64,000 nucleotides of DNA from Bacillus dicomae (GTDB taxonomy: Bacteria; Bacillota; Bacilli; Bacillales; Bacillaceae_G), in NCBI RefSeq assembly GCF_006494425.1, contig NZ_VHIV01000001.1:186001-250000 (forward strand), in the 5' to 3' direction. Every line of letters begins with the position of its first letter. The stretch's first letter is position 1. Positions 36,260 to 45,488 of the stretch are shown one piece after another. The notes below the pieces were generated by a model. The model was not told where the DNA came from. It searched no databases and saw only the letters and a program-made list of their open reading frames with translations. Position numbers and translations under genes: made by a program.

Positions 36260-37027
36260 ATGGATTTGTATTTAGACCCATCTATATTAATTATTTTGAT
36301 TGTTTTTGGGTTTGTGGCTGCATTTATTGATTCAGTTGTAGGCGGTGGTGGACTCATTGCCTTACCAGCTTTATTATTTACAGGGCTGAATCCAACAAGT
36401 GCAGTAGCCACGAATAAATTAGCATCAACAATGGGGAGTGCAACTAGTAATATTGTGTTTTATCGTTCTGGTAATCTTAATTTGAAATCGGCTTTAAAAT
36501 TATTTCCAATCACTTTCATAGGTTCCATAATAGGGGCATGGACCGTTCATTTAATGAACCCAGAAGTACTGAAGCCATTGATGTTGGTAATGCTTGGTAC
36601 AGTCGCTATTTATACGATATTTAAAAAGGATTGGGGAAGTATTTCTACTAATAAAAAATTGTCTGGTCGACACGTCATTATTTTTACCTTTTTTATTTTT
36701 GCTATTGGTTTTTATGATGGATTTTTAGGACCTGGCACAGGTTCGTTTTTAATGTTTGCACTTTTATTTATTGGGTATGATTTTTTAAAAGCCGCAGGTA
36801 ATGCGAAGTTTCTTAATTTAGGAAGTAATGTTGGTGCATTGTTGATATTTATGTATGTGGGGCAAGTAAACTATGCGTATGGTTTTATAATGGGAATTGC
36901 TCAAATTGCTGGAGGAATTGTCGGCTCCAAGTTTGCTATAAAAAAAGGAAGCGGGTATGTTCGTGCCCTTTTCATTACAGTAACTTGTTTATTGTTAGCG
37001 AAAAATTTGTATGACTATGTGCAGTAA
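36260..37027 (+). CDS. TauE/SafE family sulfite/organo-anion exporter
   Basis: A 255-residue membrane protein with about eight helices. The family's two repeats are seen in FGFVAAFIDSVVGGGGLIALPALL and, in the second half, FYDGFLGPGTGSFLMFALLF (each quoted in part). AAAGGGAGG lies 8 bp before ATG 36260. Such proteins export sulfite, sulfoacetate or related anions, or are uncharacterised; the substrate here is unknown. The divergent TrmB regulator and the inverted repeat between them suggest inducible control. The hairpin at 37088-37122 follows. Confidence 0.85.
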   Translation: MDLYLDPSILIILIVFGFVAAFIDSVVGGGGLIALPALLFTGLNPTSAVATNKLASTMGSATSNIVFYRSGNLNLKSALKLFPITFIGSIIGAWTVHLMNPEVLKPLMLVMLGTVAIYTIFKKDWGSISTNKKLSGRHVIIFTFFIFAIGFYDGFLGPGTGSFLMFALLFIGYDFLKAAGNAKFLNLGSNVGALLIFMYVGQVNYAYGFIMGIAQIAGGIVGSKFAIKKGSGYVRALFITVTCLLLAKNLYDYVQ

Positions 37028-37087
37028 GTAATGTAGAAAAGGTTAACTATGCAGGCTACATAAATATAATAATTCCTTGTAACATAT

Positions 37088-37122
37088 TTTAGATGCTACC
37101 TTATTCGAAGGTAGCATCTAAA
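37088..37122. terminator. Palindromic hairpin between tauE and the EamA gene
   Basis: TTTTAGATGCTACCTT pairs with AAGGTAGCATCTAAAA around a short loop. It has no long T run on either strand, so a weak bidirectional terminator is likely. Confidence 0.6.
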
Positions 37123-37197
37123 ACAATTAAGGTAAGAGGGTGAAAATAATACAAATGAATATTTTCGGGGGTATGTTTATGTACTTTAGCGAAATAA

Positions 37198-38085
37198 CTA
37201 TTCCATATTCTTCTTATAATTAACCCGCAACAACCCCTTAAAATCCACCTCAGCAATTAACACACTTACTAATATAAGTGTCGCCCCTAAATATCCTTTT
37301 CCGGTAAGTGTTTCACCTGTGAAAACGAAAGCAAAGCCTGCGGAAAAGACAGGTTCTAATGAAAAGATAAGTCCGGTATGTGTAGGCGTAGTGTATTGCT
37401 GGGCAATAACTTGCACGATGAATGCGACTGCTGTGCAGAATATGCTTAAGGCTAATATAATTAGCCATGAGTTGATCGTGCTAGGAAGCTTTGGTGTTTC
37501 TATAATGAATGAAAAAATAAGACTAAATAGGCCGACAAAACCTAGTTGTATGACCCCAAGCGCAATGGAATTCACATGTTTCGTTACGCTGCCAGTAATG
37601 ATGACGTGAATCGCATAAAATAAGGCAGATAGTATGCAAAATATATCGCCGGTACCAATTTTGAATTCACTAGTTAATGTTAATAAGCCGATTCCGATTA
37701 TCGTTAACACAATTCCTAATATAACTTTCTTTTCAGGAATGTGTTTTAAAAATATTGCTGATAATATCGGAATGAAAATGACTGTGAGACATAGTAAGAA
37801 ACCAGCATTAGAAACGCTTGTATATTTAGTCCCAAAAGTCGCAAAAATGTAAACGATAAATAACACAGAAGCTAGTATAAATGCATATTTTACAGTTTTA
37901 AAATCAACCTTGAATAAATGTTTGTAAAATATTAAACCTGATAAAAGAAAAGCAATAATAAATCGTAATGCGATTAAATTGTATTCTTCTATGTCACCAA
38001 GTCCAACCTTTGTAAGTAAGATGGATGCACCCCAAAAGAATGTAACCAGTAGTAGCATTAAATCCGCTTTTAATTGTATTTTCAT
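37198..38085 (-). CDS. EamA/DMT-family transporter
   Basis: About 295 residues and ten membrane helices with two EamA repeats. The first opens with LMLLLVTFFWGASILLTKVG; the second has QYTTPTHTGLIFSLEPVFSA and FTGETLTGKGYLGATLILV. The start MKIQLK at 38085 is preferred because GAGGAAA precedes it; an in-frame ATG 36 bases upstream has no ribosome site. The family exports amino acids, purines or other metabolites; the substrate is unknown. Its 3' end is duplicated at 35116-35192. Confidence 0.85.
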   Translation of the reverse strand: MKIQLKADLMLLLVTFFWGASILLTKVGLGDIEEYNLIALRFIIAFLLSGLIFYKHLFKVDFKTVKYAFILASVLFIVYIFATFGTKYTSVSNAGFLLCLTVIFIPILSAIFLKHIPEKKVILGIVLTIIGIGLLTLTSEFKIGTGDIFCILSALFYAIHVIITGSVTKHVNSIALGVIQLGFVGLFSLIFSFIIETPKLPSTINSWLIILALSIFCTAVAFIVQVIAQQYTTPTHTGLIFSLEPVFSAGFAFVFTGETLTGKGYLGATLILVSVLIAEVDFKGLLRVNYKKNME

Positions 38086-38201
38086 TTCAATTTCCTCGTT
38101 ATGTATAATTTTTAATCTCATACCCCTATCCCTATCGTTTATTTTAATATTAATTCTGAAAATTTTAAATAAAAATTTATCGACGTTTTATTCCATCAAA
38201 A

Positions 38202-38212
38202 AAAGGCTGTTT
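38202..38212 (-). terminator. Distal half of a terminator split by the TnpB element
   Basis: AAAGGCTGTTT here pairs perfectly with AAACAGCCTTT at 39640-39650, on the far side of the insertion sequence. On the minus strand this arm is followed by seven T, as expected of the terminator for the sigma-54 activator gene at 39805-41838. Confidence 0.7.
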
Positions 38213-38435
38213 ATCAATTTAGCCAAGAAGACTCCTTCCTCAAGGAGCGTGAAGGACGTAGTCCAGCGAGTAGGTGGGAGATGAATTGGCTTCGAACAAG
38301 AGATGACAGGAAGTCATCTTAATTGTTCGACATATGTAAAGTGTTACCGGACAATTTGTCATAATCACTTCACTATCAATCGAATGTACGTTTGGTATAT
38401 AATAGACATATATCGAAATGGAGGTGAAACGAAGG

Positions 38436-39554
38436 ATGATCAATAAAGCGTATAAATTTCGTATCTATCCAAATAAAGCACAAGCGATCCTGATCAATAA
38501 AACGATTGGTTGTTCTCGTTTTGTATTCAATCACTTCCTATCTCTATGGGATAATGCATACAAAGAAACAGGAAAAGGTTTGACATATGGTACATGCTCT
38601 GCCAAACTTCCTGCCATGAAGAAAGAGTTTGTTTGGCTAAAAGAAGTGGATAGTATTGCTATTCAATCGTCTGTTCGCAACCTTGCGGATGCTTACACAC
38701 GCTTTTTTAAAAAACAAAACAGTGCCCCGCGTTTCAAATCTAAAAAGAACAACGTACAATCTTATACCACAAAACAAACAAATGAAAACATTGCTGTTGT
38801 GGGAAACAAAATGAAATTGCCGAAACTAGGTCTTGTTCGATTTGCCAAAAGTCGTGAAGTAAAGGGACGTATTTTAAATGCTACGGTTAGACGGAACCCT
38901 TCTGGTAGATACTTTGTGTCATTGTTAGTTGAAACAGAAGTGCAAGAACTTCCGAAAACACATTCTTATATTGGAATGGATGTAGGATTAAAAGATTTCG
39001 CCATTTTGTCAGATGGAACAACCTATAAAAACCCTAAATTTTTTCGCTCATTGGAAGAGAAGTTGGCAAAAGCACAGCGTGTTCTTTCTAGAAGAATGAA
39101 AGGATCTTCTCGCTGGAATAAACAACGAGTAAGGGTAGCTAGAATTCATGAATACATAGCTAATGCTAGAAAAGATTACTTGGACAAAATCTCAACTGAA
39201 ATCATCAAAAACCACGATGTTATCGGTATAGAAGATTTGCAAGTATCGAATATGTTAAAAAATCATAAGTTAGCAAAAGCGATTAGTGAAGTATCTTGGT
39301 CACAATTTAGAACGTTGCTAGAATACAAGGCGAAATGGTATGGAAAACAAGTCATTCCGGTATCCAAAACATTTGCTTCAAGCCAATTATGTTCTTGTTG
39401 TGGGTATCAAAATAAAGACGTTAAGAATCTAAAGCTTCGTGAATGGGATTGTCCTGAGTGCAATAGTCATCACGACAGAGATATTAACGCAAGTATCAAT
39501 CTTAAAAATGAAGCTTTAAGGCTTCTAACCGTAGGAACTACGGGGATAGCCTAA
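38436..39554 (+). CDS. tnpB: TnpB RNA-guided nuclease (IS200/IS605 OrfB)
   Basis: A 372-residue transposon-encoded endonuclease, ancestor-type of Cas12. RuvC-I is [12 protein letters not shown] (with the catalytic Asp), Ruv[14 protein letters not shown] (catalytic Glu), the zinc finger CSCCG...CPEC and Ruv[15 protein letters not shown] (catalytic Asp). All catalytic residues are present, so it is probably active. GGAGGTGA lies 8 bp before ATG 38436; an upstream in-frame ATG overlaps that site. TnpB cuts DNA next to a short TAM using a right-end-derived RNA; TTTAT is the likely TAM by position. Confidence 0.92.
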   Translation: MINKAYKFRIYPNKAQAILINKTIGCSRFVFNHFLSLWDNAYKETGKGLTYGTCSAKLPAMKKEFVWLKEVDSIAIQSSVRNLADAYTRFFKKQNSAPRFKSKKNNVQSYTTKQTNENIAVVGNKMKLPKLGLVRFAKSREVKGRILNATVRRNPSGRYFVSLLVETEVQELPKTHSYIGMDVGLKDFAILSDGTTYKNPKFFRSLEEKLAKAQRVLSRRMKGSSRWNKQRVRVARIHEYIANARKDYLDKISTEIIKNHDVIGIEDLQVSNMLKNHKLAKAISEVSWSQFRTLLEYKAKWYGKQVIPVSKTFASSQLCSCCGYQNKDVKNLKLREWDCPECNSHHDRDINASINLKNEALRLLTVGTTGIA

Positions 39555-39638
39555 TGAATTAGAAGCCACTAGGCTTCTGTACTTAGGAATCTCCCACTTC
39601 AAACAATCCGTAAGGACGTTAAGTGGTGAGTAGTTCAA
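39555..39638 (+). ncRNA. Probable omega RNA 3' end of the TnpB element
   Basis: The segment following tnpB forms nested hairpins (AGAAGCC with GGCTTCT; CCACTT with AAGTGG) and ends at the transposon boundary, where the family's guide RNA scaffold ends and the guide begins. The guide would then be host sequence starting at about 39639. The start of the RNA inside tnpB is not determined. Confidence 0.5.
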
Positions 39639-39804
39639 AAAACAGCCTTTATGTATTTGAAAATCCGAACCTTAGCTAGTAATGAGTATACATATTCACC
39701 AACCCATGGCATATTAGGGTTGTAATGTGGTATTTTGATATCGTAAAAGTATGGTCCATTATGGGCAAAAAAACATTGAGTTGCACTACACCGATGATAA
39801 GTAA

Positions 39805-41838
39805 TTAAAGGTTACGTAGAATCTCCAACCCTTTTCTTGTTAAATGAATCCCTGCTCTACCTCTTTTTATTTCCAGATACCCTTTCATTTTCAGGAAGTT
39901 CAATCGGTGTCTAACCTGTGCCTCAGTTAATTTCATTTCGACTTCTTGGCTCTTTTCAGAAATAATTCTTCTTCCGATTGTTTTTCCTTTTTCTTCATAA
40001 TTCATGATGAGGGTAAGGATGAAAAGTGATTCTTGATCAAGAGCGTTTGAACTTGAAGAAAAGGGTGTTATACCCTCGGCCTGATCACTATCTGTTTTCC
40101 TATGTGGAGGCTTTTGAAAGTAATGTTGATTAGGTAAATCATTTTTTGTTATTTGGTTTCCGGTACGGACAGCAAGCATGTAATCTATCGTATTTTTAAG
40201 TTCTCTTACATTTCCGTACCATGGATATCCTTGCAGTTCTTCAATTAATTCTTGTTCGATTTTAACTTTAGGGTCCGATAGTGCAACAAAATGTTTAGCC
40301 AATAATTCAATGTCATTTCGGCGCGCCCTTAATTCGGGAAGGTGTATAAAGAGTACTTTAAGCCGATGGTATAAGTCTTCTCTAAACACATTTTCTTGAA
40401 TCATTTTCAGTAGATCCTTATTGGTTGCTGCAATAATCCGGACGTCTATCGGGATAATTTGGCTTCCGCCAACACGCATAATCTCTTTTTCCTGCAATAC
40501 TCGAAGGAGTCGTGCTTGAAGTTTCAGGCTAATATCTCCAATCTCATCTAAAAAAATAGTGCCACCATTTGCTTGTTCAAATAATCCCATTTTCCCGCCT
40601 TTTTTTGCTCCAGTAAACGCTCCGTCTTCATAACCAAATAATTCACTCTCGACTAAATCATCCGATAAAGCACTAAAGTTAACAGCAAGAAAAGGACCAC
40701 TATTTCGCTGGGAAGCATTATGAATAGCACTTGCAAACAACTCTTTTCCGGTACCACTTTCACCCTCAATTAATACAGTTAGATCAGTCTTAGCTAACCT
40801 TTTTGCAATTTGTTTCGTGTCTTGGATCGTAGAGCTAATGCCAACGATATTATGAAAATTGTATTTTGCTACATAACCTTTTTTGACAAATTCTTTTCTC
40901 AATTTACGTTCAAACCCAATGGTCTTAAGGGCATTTCTAAAAGTAACAATAATCGATTGATCATTTATATGTAGACGTTCCACTATTACATCCAAGCCGT
41001 TTACAACAAATATTCCGCTTTCTTGTTGCTTATTTGAAAGGATGAAGTTTACTAAATCAATATTATCAATAATGGCATCAATCGGATGACCAATAGCGTT
41101 TTTACTTTTTATTTTCAACATGCTTTCCAGGAATTCATTAAAGACAACAATTCTTCCTGTATAATCAATAGCTAGTATGCCATCACCAACACCATCAATA
41201 ACTTGATGAAGTTGTCGATGAGCTTTAGCTAAATTCTTTGTTAAGTCTACTATTTTTCGATAGTATCTCTCAGAAACGTGGTTACCTGATTCCTCCATTA
41301 AATGAAATCGATCTAGAATGGACATGATTGTAGTAATATCTATTAATCTATGACCGATATTAATTACTTTTTCTACAAAGTCAGGGATAATTTCAAGTTC
41401 GCCAGGTGTGATTGCAAGCTTGATCATTTGTATATTCGTTTTTCCAGGATAGTATGGGAAATATTCAATGTGGTTCAACCCCAATTGACGCATCGTTTCA
41501 ATTGATTCGTATACTGTTTCATGATTATCATTCACATATAGGGCTTGTGTTCCTTCCGGTAAAAATAAAAGCTGGTCCACGTTTTCGTAATTTAATGTTC
41601 GTTTTGCTATTATTACTTCGCAGTTTTCCCCGATAAAGTCTTTCACCGTTTCTATCGTAAATGTATTAGGTAACACAATTAATGTAGAATGAAATACTTT
41701 TGGAATACTTTCTTCTACAGAAAAACTTTCGATATCTATGAGATCACCTACCATCTCCGTTAGTTGTTGATGTAGGGCTTTTCGTGTTTCTTTTAAAACG
41801 GTGATCAATACAATGTGGTTAGTTTCAAATTTGTTCAT
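39805..41838 (-). CDS. Sigma-54-dependent transcriptional activator
   Basis: 677 residues. N-terminal PrpR-N-like sensory domain (about 1-190), a PAS domain (about 205-300), then an AAA+ sigma-54 interaction domain with Walker [16 protein letters not shown], the GAFTGAK loop and Walker [12 protein letters not shown]. The usual Fis-type helix is replaced by a C-terminal winged-helix region (about 595-675). It is divergent from a gene with a perfect -24/-12 promoter and an 18-bp-arm palindrome, so it almost certainly activates the PuuD-like/YfcC-like operon. The inducer is probably a gamma-glutamyl or related metabolite (inference). Confidence 0.88.
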   Translation of the reverse strand: MNKFETNHIVLITVLKETRKALHQQLTEMVGDLIDIESFSVEESIPKVFHSTLIVLPNTFTIETVKDFIGENCEVIIAKRTLNYENVDQLLFLPEGTQALYVNDNHETVYESIETMRQLGLNHIEYFPYYPGKTNIQMIKLAITPGELEIIPDFVEKVINIGHRLIDITTIMSILDRFHLMEESGNHVSERYYRKIVDLTKNLAKAHRQLHQVIDGVGDGILAIDYTGRIVVFNEFLESMLKIKSKNAIGHPIDAIIDNIDLVNFILSNKQQESGIFVVNGLDVIVERLHINDQSIIVTFRNALKTIGFERKLRKEFVKKGYVAKYNFHNIVGISSTIQDTKQIAKRLAKTDLTVLIEGESGTGKELFASAIHNASQRNSGPFLAVNFSALSDDLVESELFGYEDGAFTGAKKGGKMGLFEQANGGTIFLDEIGDISLKLQARLLRVLQEKEIMRVGGSQIIPIDVRIIAATNKDLLKMIQENVFREDLYHRLKVLFIHLPELRARRNDIELLAKHFVALSDPKVKIEQELIEELQGYPWYGNVRELKNTIDYMLAVRTGNQITKNDLPNQHYFQKPPHRKTDSDQAEGITPFSSSSNALDQESLFILTLIMNYEEKGKTIGRRIISEKSQEVEMKLTEAQVRHRLNFLKMKGYLEIKRGRAGIHLTRKGLEILRNL

Positions 41839-41874
41839 AGAGCACCTCTTTAGTTGAATGGAATTGGTCTAAAG

Positions 41875-41915
41875 TTGGTTATTAATTGGTTATTATGTAA
41901 CCAATTAATAACCAA
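41875..41915. promoter_or_regulatory. Upstream activating sequence (perfect 18-bp inverted repeat)
   Basis: TTGGTTATTAATTGGTTA, spacer TTATG, TAACCAATTAATAACCAA. Each arm holds two TTGGTTA half-sites, giving four in all. It lies about 85 bp upstream of the -24/-12 promoter and 37 bp upstream of the activator's own start, ideal for enhancer binding and self-control. Confidence 0.85.
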
Positions 41916-41998
41916 TTATAATACATTTCAACATAGTAAACACCGATAAAGTGACAAAATATTTAAATATGTGTAAATAATCGTTTAAATTTTAATGT

Positions 41999-42014
41999 TG
42001 GCATGATATTTGCT
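41999..42014 (+). promoter_or_regulatory. Sigma-54 (-24/-12) promoter
   Basis: TTGGCATGATATTTGCT has GG and GC 12 bp apart (GG at 42000-42001, GC at 42012-42013), matching TGGCAC-N5-TTGC. It lies about 150 bp before the PuuD-like start. No sigma-70-like promoter is evident there. Confidence 0.88.
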
Positions 42015-42165
42015 TATATCAATGGTGTGTAAAGAAATAATGAAATGAGTAGAGTCGTAATTTACATATTTAATTCTTTACCACTTGTTAGAAAAGGGAG
42101 GTTAAGAGTATACAATTTCAGCAGAGAAAGACAACGAAACCATTTAAATTATGAGGTGAGAGAAA

Positions 42166-42924
42166 ATGAAACCACTAATTGGTGTTACTGGGTATTATAT
42201 TGATCATAGTGAAATAGGGAAGGAGGGCTTACGAGGGCTACCAGGTCAAGATATGGCTATCTTTTCTTATGACTACATCCGTTCACTTCAACGAGCAGGT
42301 GCAACAGTTGTTCTACTTCCAATTGAGGAAGTTGATCAAATTGAGTCCACACTTAATCAATTAGATGGATTGTTATTAGCTGGTGGCGCGGACATCAATC
42401 CAATTTATTACGGTGATACTCCAAAATCGTATATAGGTACTGTAGAGGAAGAACGAGATAATTTTGAATTAAATTTGGCAAAGCAGGCTTTAGAAAAAGA
42501 TATTCCTATTCTAGGAATTTGCCGAGGATTACAGGTGTTAAATGTTGCAGCTGGTGGATCTCTTTATCAAGACTTAGAGCAAGAGATGGGGCCAGAATAT
42601 TTCCATGTTCGAGAACAGTTCCGTAAATGGCAAGGCTCTCATTCTGTAGATCTTCTGGAAGAGGGAAAAATTTATGAGGCTATTGGCCAAAAATCTTTAA
42701 TGGTTAATTCTTTTCACCATCAAGCAGTGAAAACATTAGGGAAAGATTTTGAGGCGAGCGCATGGTCCTTTGATGGTGTAATAGAGGCTATTGAATCTAA
42801 GGCTCATCGTTATGTAGCAGCGGTTCAATGGCATCCAGAAATGATGTCGGAAAGGGATGTCTTGCAGCAACGTTTATTTAACCAATTTGTAAATGAAATT
42901 AGTAAAAAGGTAGTTAAATCATAG
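42166..42924 (+). CDS. Gamma-glutamyl-gamma-aminobutyrate hydrolase family protein (PuuD-like)
   Basis: A 252-residue class I glutamine-amidotransferase-fold hydrolase. The nucleophile is the Cys in ILGICRGLQVLNVAAGG, and the catalytic His-Glu is in VQWHPEMM. The oxyanion segment is LLAGGADINP. Relatives release glutamate from gamma-glutamyl-GABA or similar conjugates. It is the first gene after the sigma-54 promoter; the transporter follows, with about 150-210 bp of repeat DNA inserted between. Ribosome site GAGGTGAG. The exact substrate is unknown. Confidence 0.85.
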   Translation: MKPLIGVTGYYIDHSEIGKEGLRGLPGQDMAIFSYDYIRSLQRAGATVVLLPIEEVDQIESTLNQLDGLLLAGGADINPIYYGDTPKSYIGTVEEERDNFELNLAKQALEKDIPILGICRGLQVLNVAAGGSLYQDLEQEMGPEYFHVREQFRKWQGSHSVDLLEEGKIYEAIGQKSLMVNSFHHQAVKTLGKDFEASAWSFDGVIEAIESKAHRYVAAVQWHPEMMSERDVLQQRLFNQFVNEISKKVVKS

Positions 42925-42992
42925 CGTGTTATAAATAAAAGAATTAGTGGATAGCTTGGTACGTCATGGTAGTGGGGAAACCAGACTGCCGG

Positions 42993-43053
42993 CTGCCCGC
43001 AAAAGTAATAATCATTGGGGGATGAACGAACCCCCCACTGATTAAAGTTTCAC
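42993..43053 (+). repeat. Truncated bcr1-like repeat
   Basis: Only the last ~60 bases of the 148-bp element remain, with an internal deletion after CTGCCCGCAAAAG. It ends in AAAGTTTCAC and TTTAT (43054-43058), directly joined to a full copy, giving a head-to-tail tandem. Confidence 0.75.
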
Positions 43054-43058
43054 TTTAT

Positions 43059-43206
43059 CCCGCATTAACGGGCAGTAAGACCCCCACCTCAAAATTCAGC
43101 GGAAGCAAAGAAGTTAGGTGAGGGATCAACTGCCCGTAAAAGCCCGATTGGTTCAACTAATAATCATTGGGGGAAGAACAAAACCCCCCAATGATTAAAG
43201 TTTCAC
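43059..43206 (+). repeat. bcr1-like interspersed repeat, TTTAT-flanked
   Basis: A full 148-bp copy between TTTAT at 43054-43058 and 43207-43211. It lies in the transcribed gap between the hydrolase and transporter genes. When transcribed it can fold (GGGCAGT with ACTGCCC; GGTGGGGGT-type arms), so it may alter mRNA stability or downstream expression. Confidence 0.85.
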
Positions 43207-43229
43207 TTTATTGCAAAGGGGATTGGTAT

Positions 43230-44660
43230 ATGAGTCAAGTATCAGAAAAGGCAGTTTCATTCGAGCCAGAAGAAAAAAAGGAAAAAAAAGAATGGAAAAT
43301 AAACGTATTTGCAATGTTACTTGTCTTGTTAGTTATTGCGGCTGTTATTACACATATATTGCCGGCCGGAAAATATGAACAGATTGAAAAAAATGGGTAT
43401 ACAACAGTAGATCCAAATTCATTTAAATGGATTGCATCAACGCCACTTGGATTCTTTGATACGGTAAAATCTATTCCTACAGGGATGGTAGAAGCTGCTA
43501 ATATTATCTTTTTTATTCTTATTATCGGAGGTTTTTTTGGTGTATTAAAGGCATCAGGCACAGTTGAGGCTCTTGTTTCAACGATGGCAAAAAAACTCGC
43601 TAACCGTGAAAAGTTAATGATTCCTATTATCATGCTGTTCTTTGCACTTGGCGGGTCATTAATGGGAATGGCTGAGGAAGCTTTAGTGTATGTACCTCTA
43701 TTCATCCCGCTAGCTCTTGCGGTTGGATTTGATACGATAACAGGAACCGCGATGGTACTAGTGGGAGCGTCCGTCGGATTTACAACGGCAATTATGAATC
43801 CGTTTACAGTTGGGCTTGCGCAAGGGATAGCGGGTCTTCCTATGTATTCGGGGATGGGATTTCGCCTCGTTTTATTCGTAGTCATATATGTAATTGCGGT
43901 TACATTCGTCTATCGTCATGCTATGAAAGTAAAGAGGGATCCTGCAAGCGGAATTTACGGAAAATTCGATACAAATGAGCAAGACAGCCTATTAACAGCG
44001 AAAGTAGAGTTAACAAAAAGACATAAATGGATATTAACGGCCTTTTTAATCAATTATATCATTCTTGTATTTGGTGTTATTAAGTACGAGTGGTATATAA
44101 AAGAAATTGCAGCCTTATTTATTATTTTAACTATAATAATTGCAATCCTTGGCAAGATATCTCTTGATGATACAGTAGAATCTTTTACACAAGGATCGGC
44201 ATCTTTAATCGGCGGCGCTTTAATCATTGGTGTATCACGTGCTATTTTAGTCGTATTGAATCAAGGGCATATTATAGACCCATTACTTTATCAAGTATCG
44301 GAAGAAATGAAACATGTGTCTCCTTTTTTAAGTGTTGTTGGAATGTACAACTTCCAAGTAGCGATTCATTTTATTTTAGCATCAGGTAGTGGCCATGCGA
44401 TGTTGACAATGCCTATCATGGCGCCACTTGCAGATTTATTGGACATTACACGCCAAACAGCAGTATTATCCTTTTCATTCGCGGATGGTATTGGAAATAT
44501 TATTTTTCCAACAGGTGGTACGCTAATGGCTGGATTAGCAATTGCAGGAATTTCATGGACAAGGTGGGCAAGGTGGATTCTTCCTTTAATTCTAATTGAA
44601 TACTCAATCGGTTTAATAGCAGTTATAATTGCTCATCTTATTGGTTATGGTCCGTCTTAA
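43230..44660 (+). CDS. YfcC family transporter (C4-dicarboxylate/basic amino acid type)
   Basis: A 476-residue membrane protein with about 12 helices and a charged N-terminus of 30 residues. Family features: ITHILPAGKYEQIEKNG, then FFGVLKASGTVEALV, and SLMGMAEEALVYVPLFIP. AAAGGGG lies before ATG 43230; upstream in-frame codons fall in the repeat. It is in one operon with the PuuD-like hydrolase, suggesting import of the compound it cleaves. The substrate is not determined. A terminator follows. Confidence 0.82.
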   Translation: MSQVSEKAVSFEPEEKKEKKEWKINVFAMLLVLLVIAAVITHILPAGKYEQIEKNGYTTVDPNSFKWIASTPLGFFDTVKSIPTGMVEAANIIFFILIIGGFFGVLKASGTVEALVSTMAKKLANREKLMIPIIMLFFALGGSLMGMAEEALVYVPLFIPLALAVGFDTITGTAMVLVGASVGFTTAIMNPFTVGLAQGIAGLPMYSGMGFRLVLFVVIYVIAVTFVYRHAMKVKRDPASGIYGKFDTNEQDSLLTAKVELTKRHKWILTAFLINYIILVFGVIKYEWYIKEIAALFIILTIIIAILGKISLDDTVESFTQGSASLIGGALIIGVSRAILVVLNQGHIIDPLLYQVSEEMKHVSPFLSVVGMYNFQVAIHFILASGSGHAMLTMPIMAPLADLLDITRQTAVLSFSFADGIGNIIFPTGGTLMAGLAIAGISWTRWARWILPLILIEYSIGLIAVIIAHLIGYGPS

Positions 44661-44727
44661 TAAAAGGTGGATATGCTTTCAATTATTGAAAGTTAGAATT
44701 TGAAGAAGATTGGTATGTAGTATGTAC

Positions 44728-44759
44728 AAAAAAACGCCTATTTCATATAGGCGTTTTTT
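44728..44759 (+). terminator. Bidirectional terminator between yfcC and tetR
   Basis: AAAAAACGCCTAT and ATAGGCGTTTTTT with a short loop, suited to both convergent genes. Confidence 0.9.
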
Positions 44760-44770
44760 ATATGGTGAAG

Positions 44771-45346
44771 TTATTCCTCTTCAAACTGAAAAATATCTCG
44801 GTTAATAAGTTGGTGGAGATACCTATCCATTTCAGCAGCGGAAACTTTTCTTTCATTTTTAAACCACCATGCGCTTAATGAGGTGATTGCCCCTGAATAA
44901 AATTCAATGATTAAATCATTTGGCATCGTATGATTTTTACAAAGTTGATTTAACGCTTCTATTTCTTGTTTTCTCGTTTCGTGACTTAAATATTGTGCAC
45001 GGCTAATAAATTGTTCGTCAGACATTTGCGTCTCTAATATTTTACCGATTTCTTCATGGTGTAGAAATTGTTCCATTACTTGAAATGGTTTGCTTAATCG
45101 ATCTGAAACTGGTATTTCAGCAATCATCTTGCCGTATCGTTTAAATCCAAAGGCTAATAAAGCATCTTTATCTTCAAAGTGTTTATAAAAAGTTGTTCGG
45201 TGTACCAGCGCGCGATCACATATTTGGTTAATTGTGATGGTACTATATTTCTGTTTTGATTGCGTCATTAATTCAAATAAGGAATCCCATAGTAATTTAT
45301 GTGTACGTCTAATACGTAAATCAAGTTGTTTTTCATTATCGTTCAT
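44771..45346 (-). CDS. TetR/AcrR-family repressor
   Basis: 191 residues. The N-terminal helix-turn-helix reads ITINQICDRALVHRTTFYKHF, quoted here as ITINQICDRALVH and RTTFYKHFEDKDALL. The C-terminal domain (about 75-185) is the ligand/dimerisation region. It is divergent from a 14-helix drug exporter, with a perfect 11-bp inverted repeat between, so it most likely represses that exporter and itself. The ligand is unknown. Confidence 0.88.
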   Translation of the reverse strand: MNDNEKQLDLRIRRTHKLLWDSLFELMTQSKQKYSTITINQICDRALVHRTTFYKHFEDKDALLAFGFKRYGKMIAEIPVSDRLSKPFQVMEQFLHHEEIGKILETQMSDEQFISRAQYLSHETRKQEIEALNQLCKNHTMPNDLIIEFYSGAITSLSAWWFKNERKVSAAEMDRYLHQLINRDIFQFEEE

Positions 45347-45363
45347 CTACAATTCTCCTTTTT

Positions 45364-45415
45364 TGTAGATTAAATATACAGTGGCTGAAAATTGATTCTC
45401 CCTTTTTAATCTACA
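45364..45415. promoter_or_regulatory. Inverted-repeat operator for the TetR-family repressor
   Basis: TGTAGATTAAA (45364-45374) and TTTAATCTACA (45405-45415) are perfect inverted copies 30 bp apart, flanking the divergent promoter region. They probably bind two dimers or one looped assembly. Confidence 0.65.
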
Positions 45416-45488
45416 TATGTATATTATATTACATGTGTTCAGGTATATTTAAAGTTTTTTAAGTAAGAAACAGGAGGAGAATTTGCAA

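Larger units (their letters stand above)
38215..39638 (+). mobile_element. TnpB-only IS200/IS605-type element (IS1341 group)
   Basis: About 1.42 kb. The left end directly follows TTTAT (38210-38214), and the right end is placed at the TTCAA before the second terminator arm. Subterminal hairpins are visible at both ends (for example CCACTT with AAGTGG at the right). There is no TnpA gene, so it cannot move by itself. The region 39555-39638 after tnpB should hold the end of the guide (omega) RNA. Confidence 0.75.

Noticed and set aside
43235-43885. 216-codon minus-strand frame opposite the YfcC-like gene
   Set aside because: Antisense of a clear transporter gene; it lacks a start signal and any domain.
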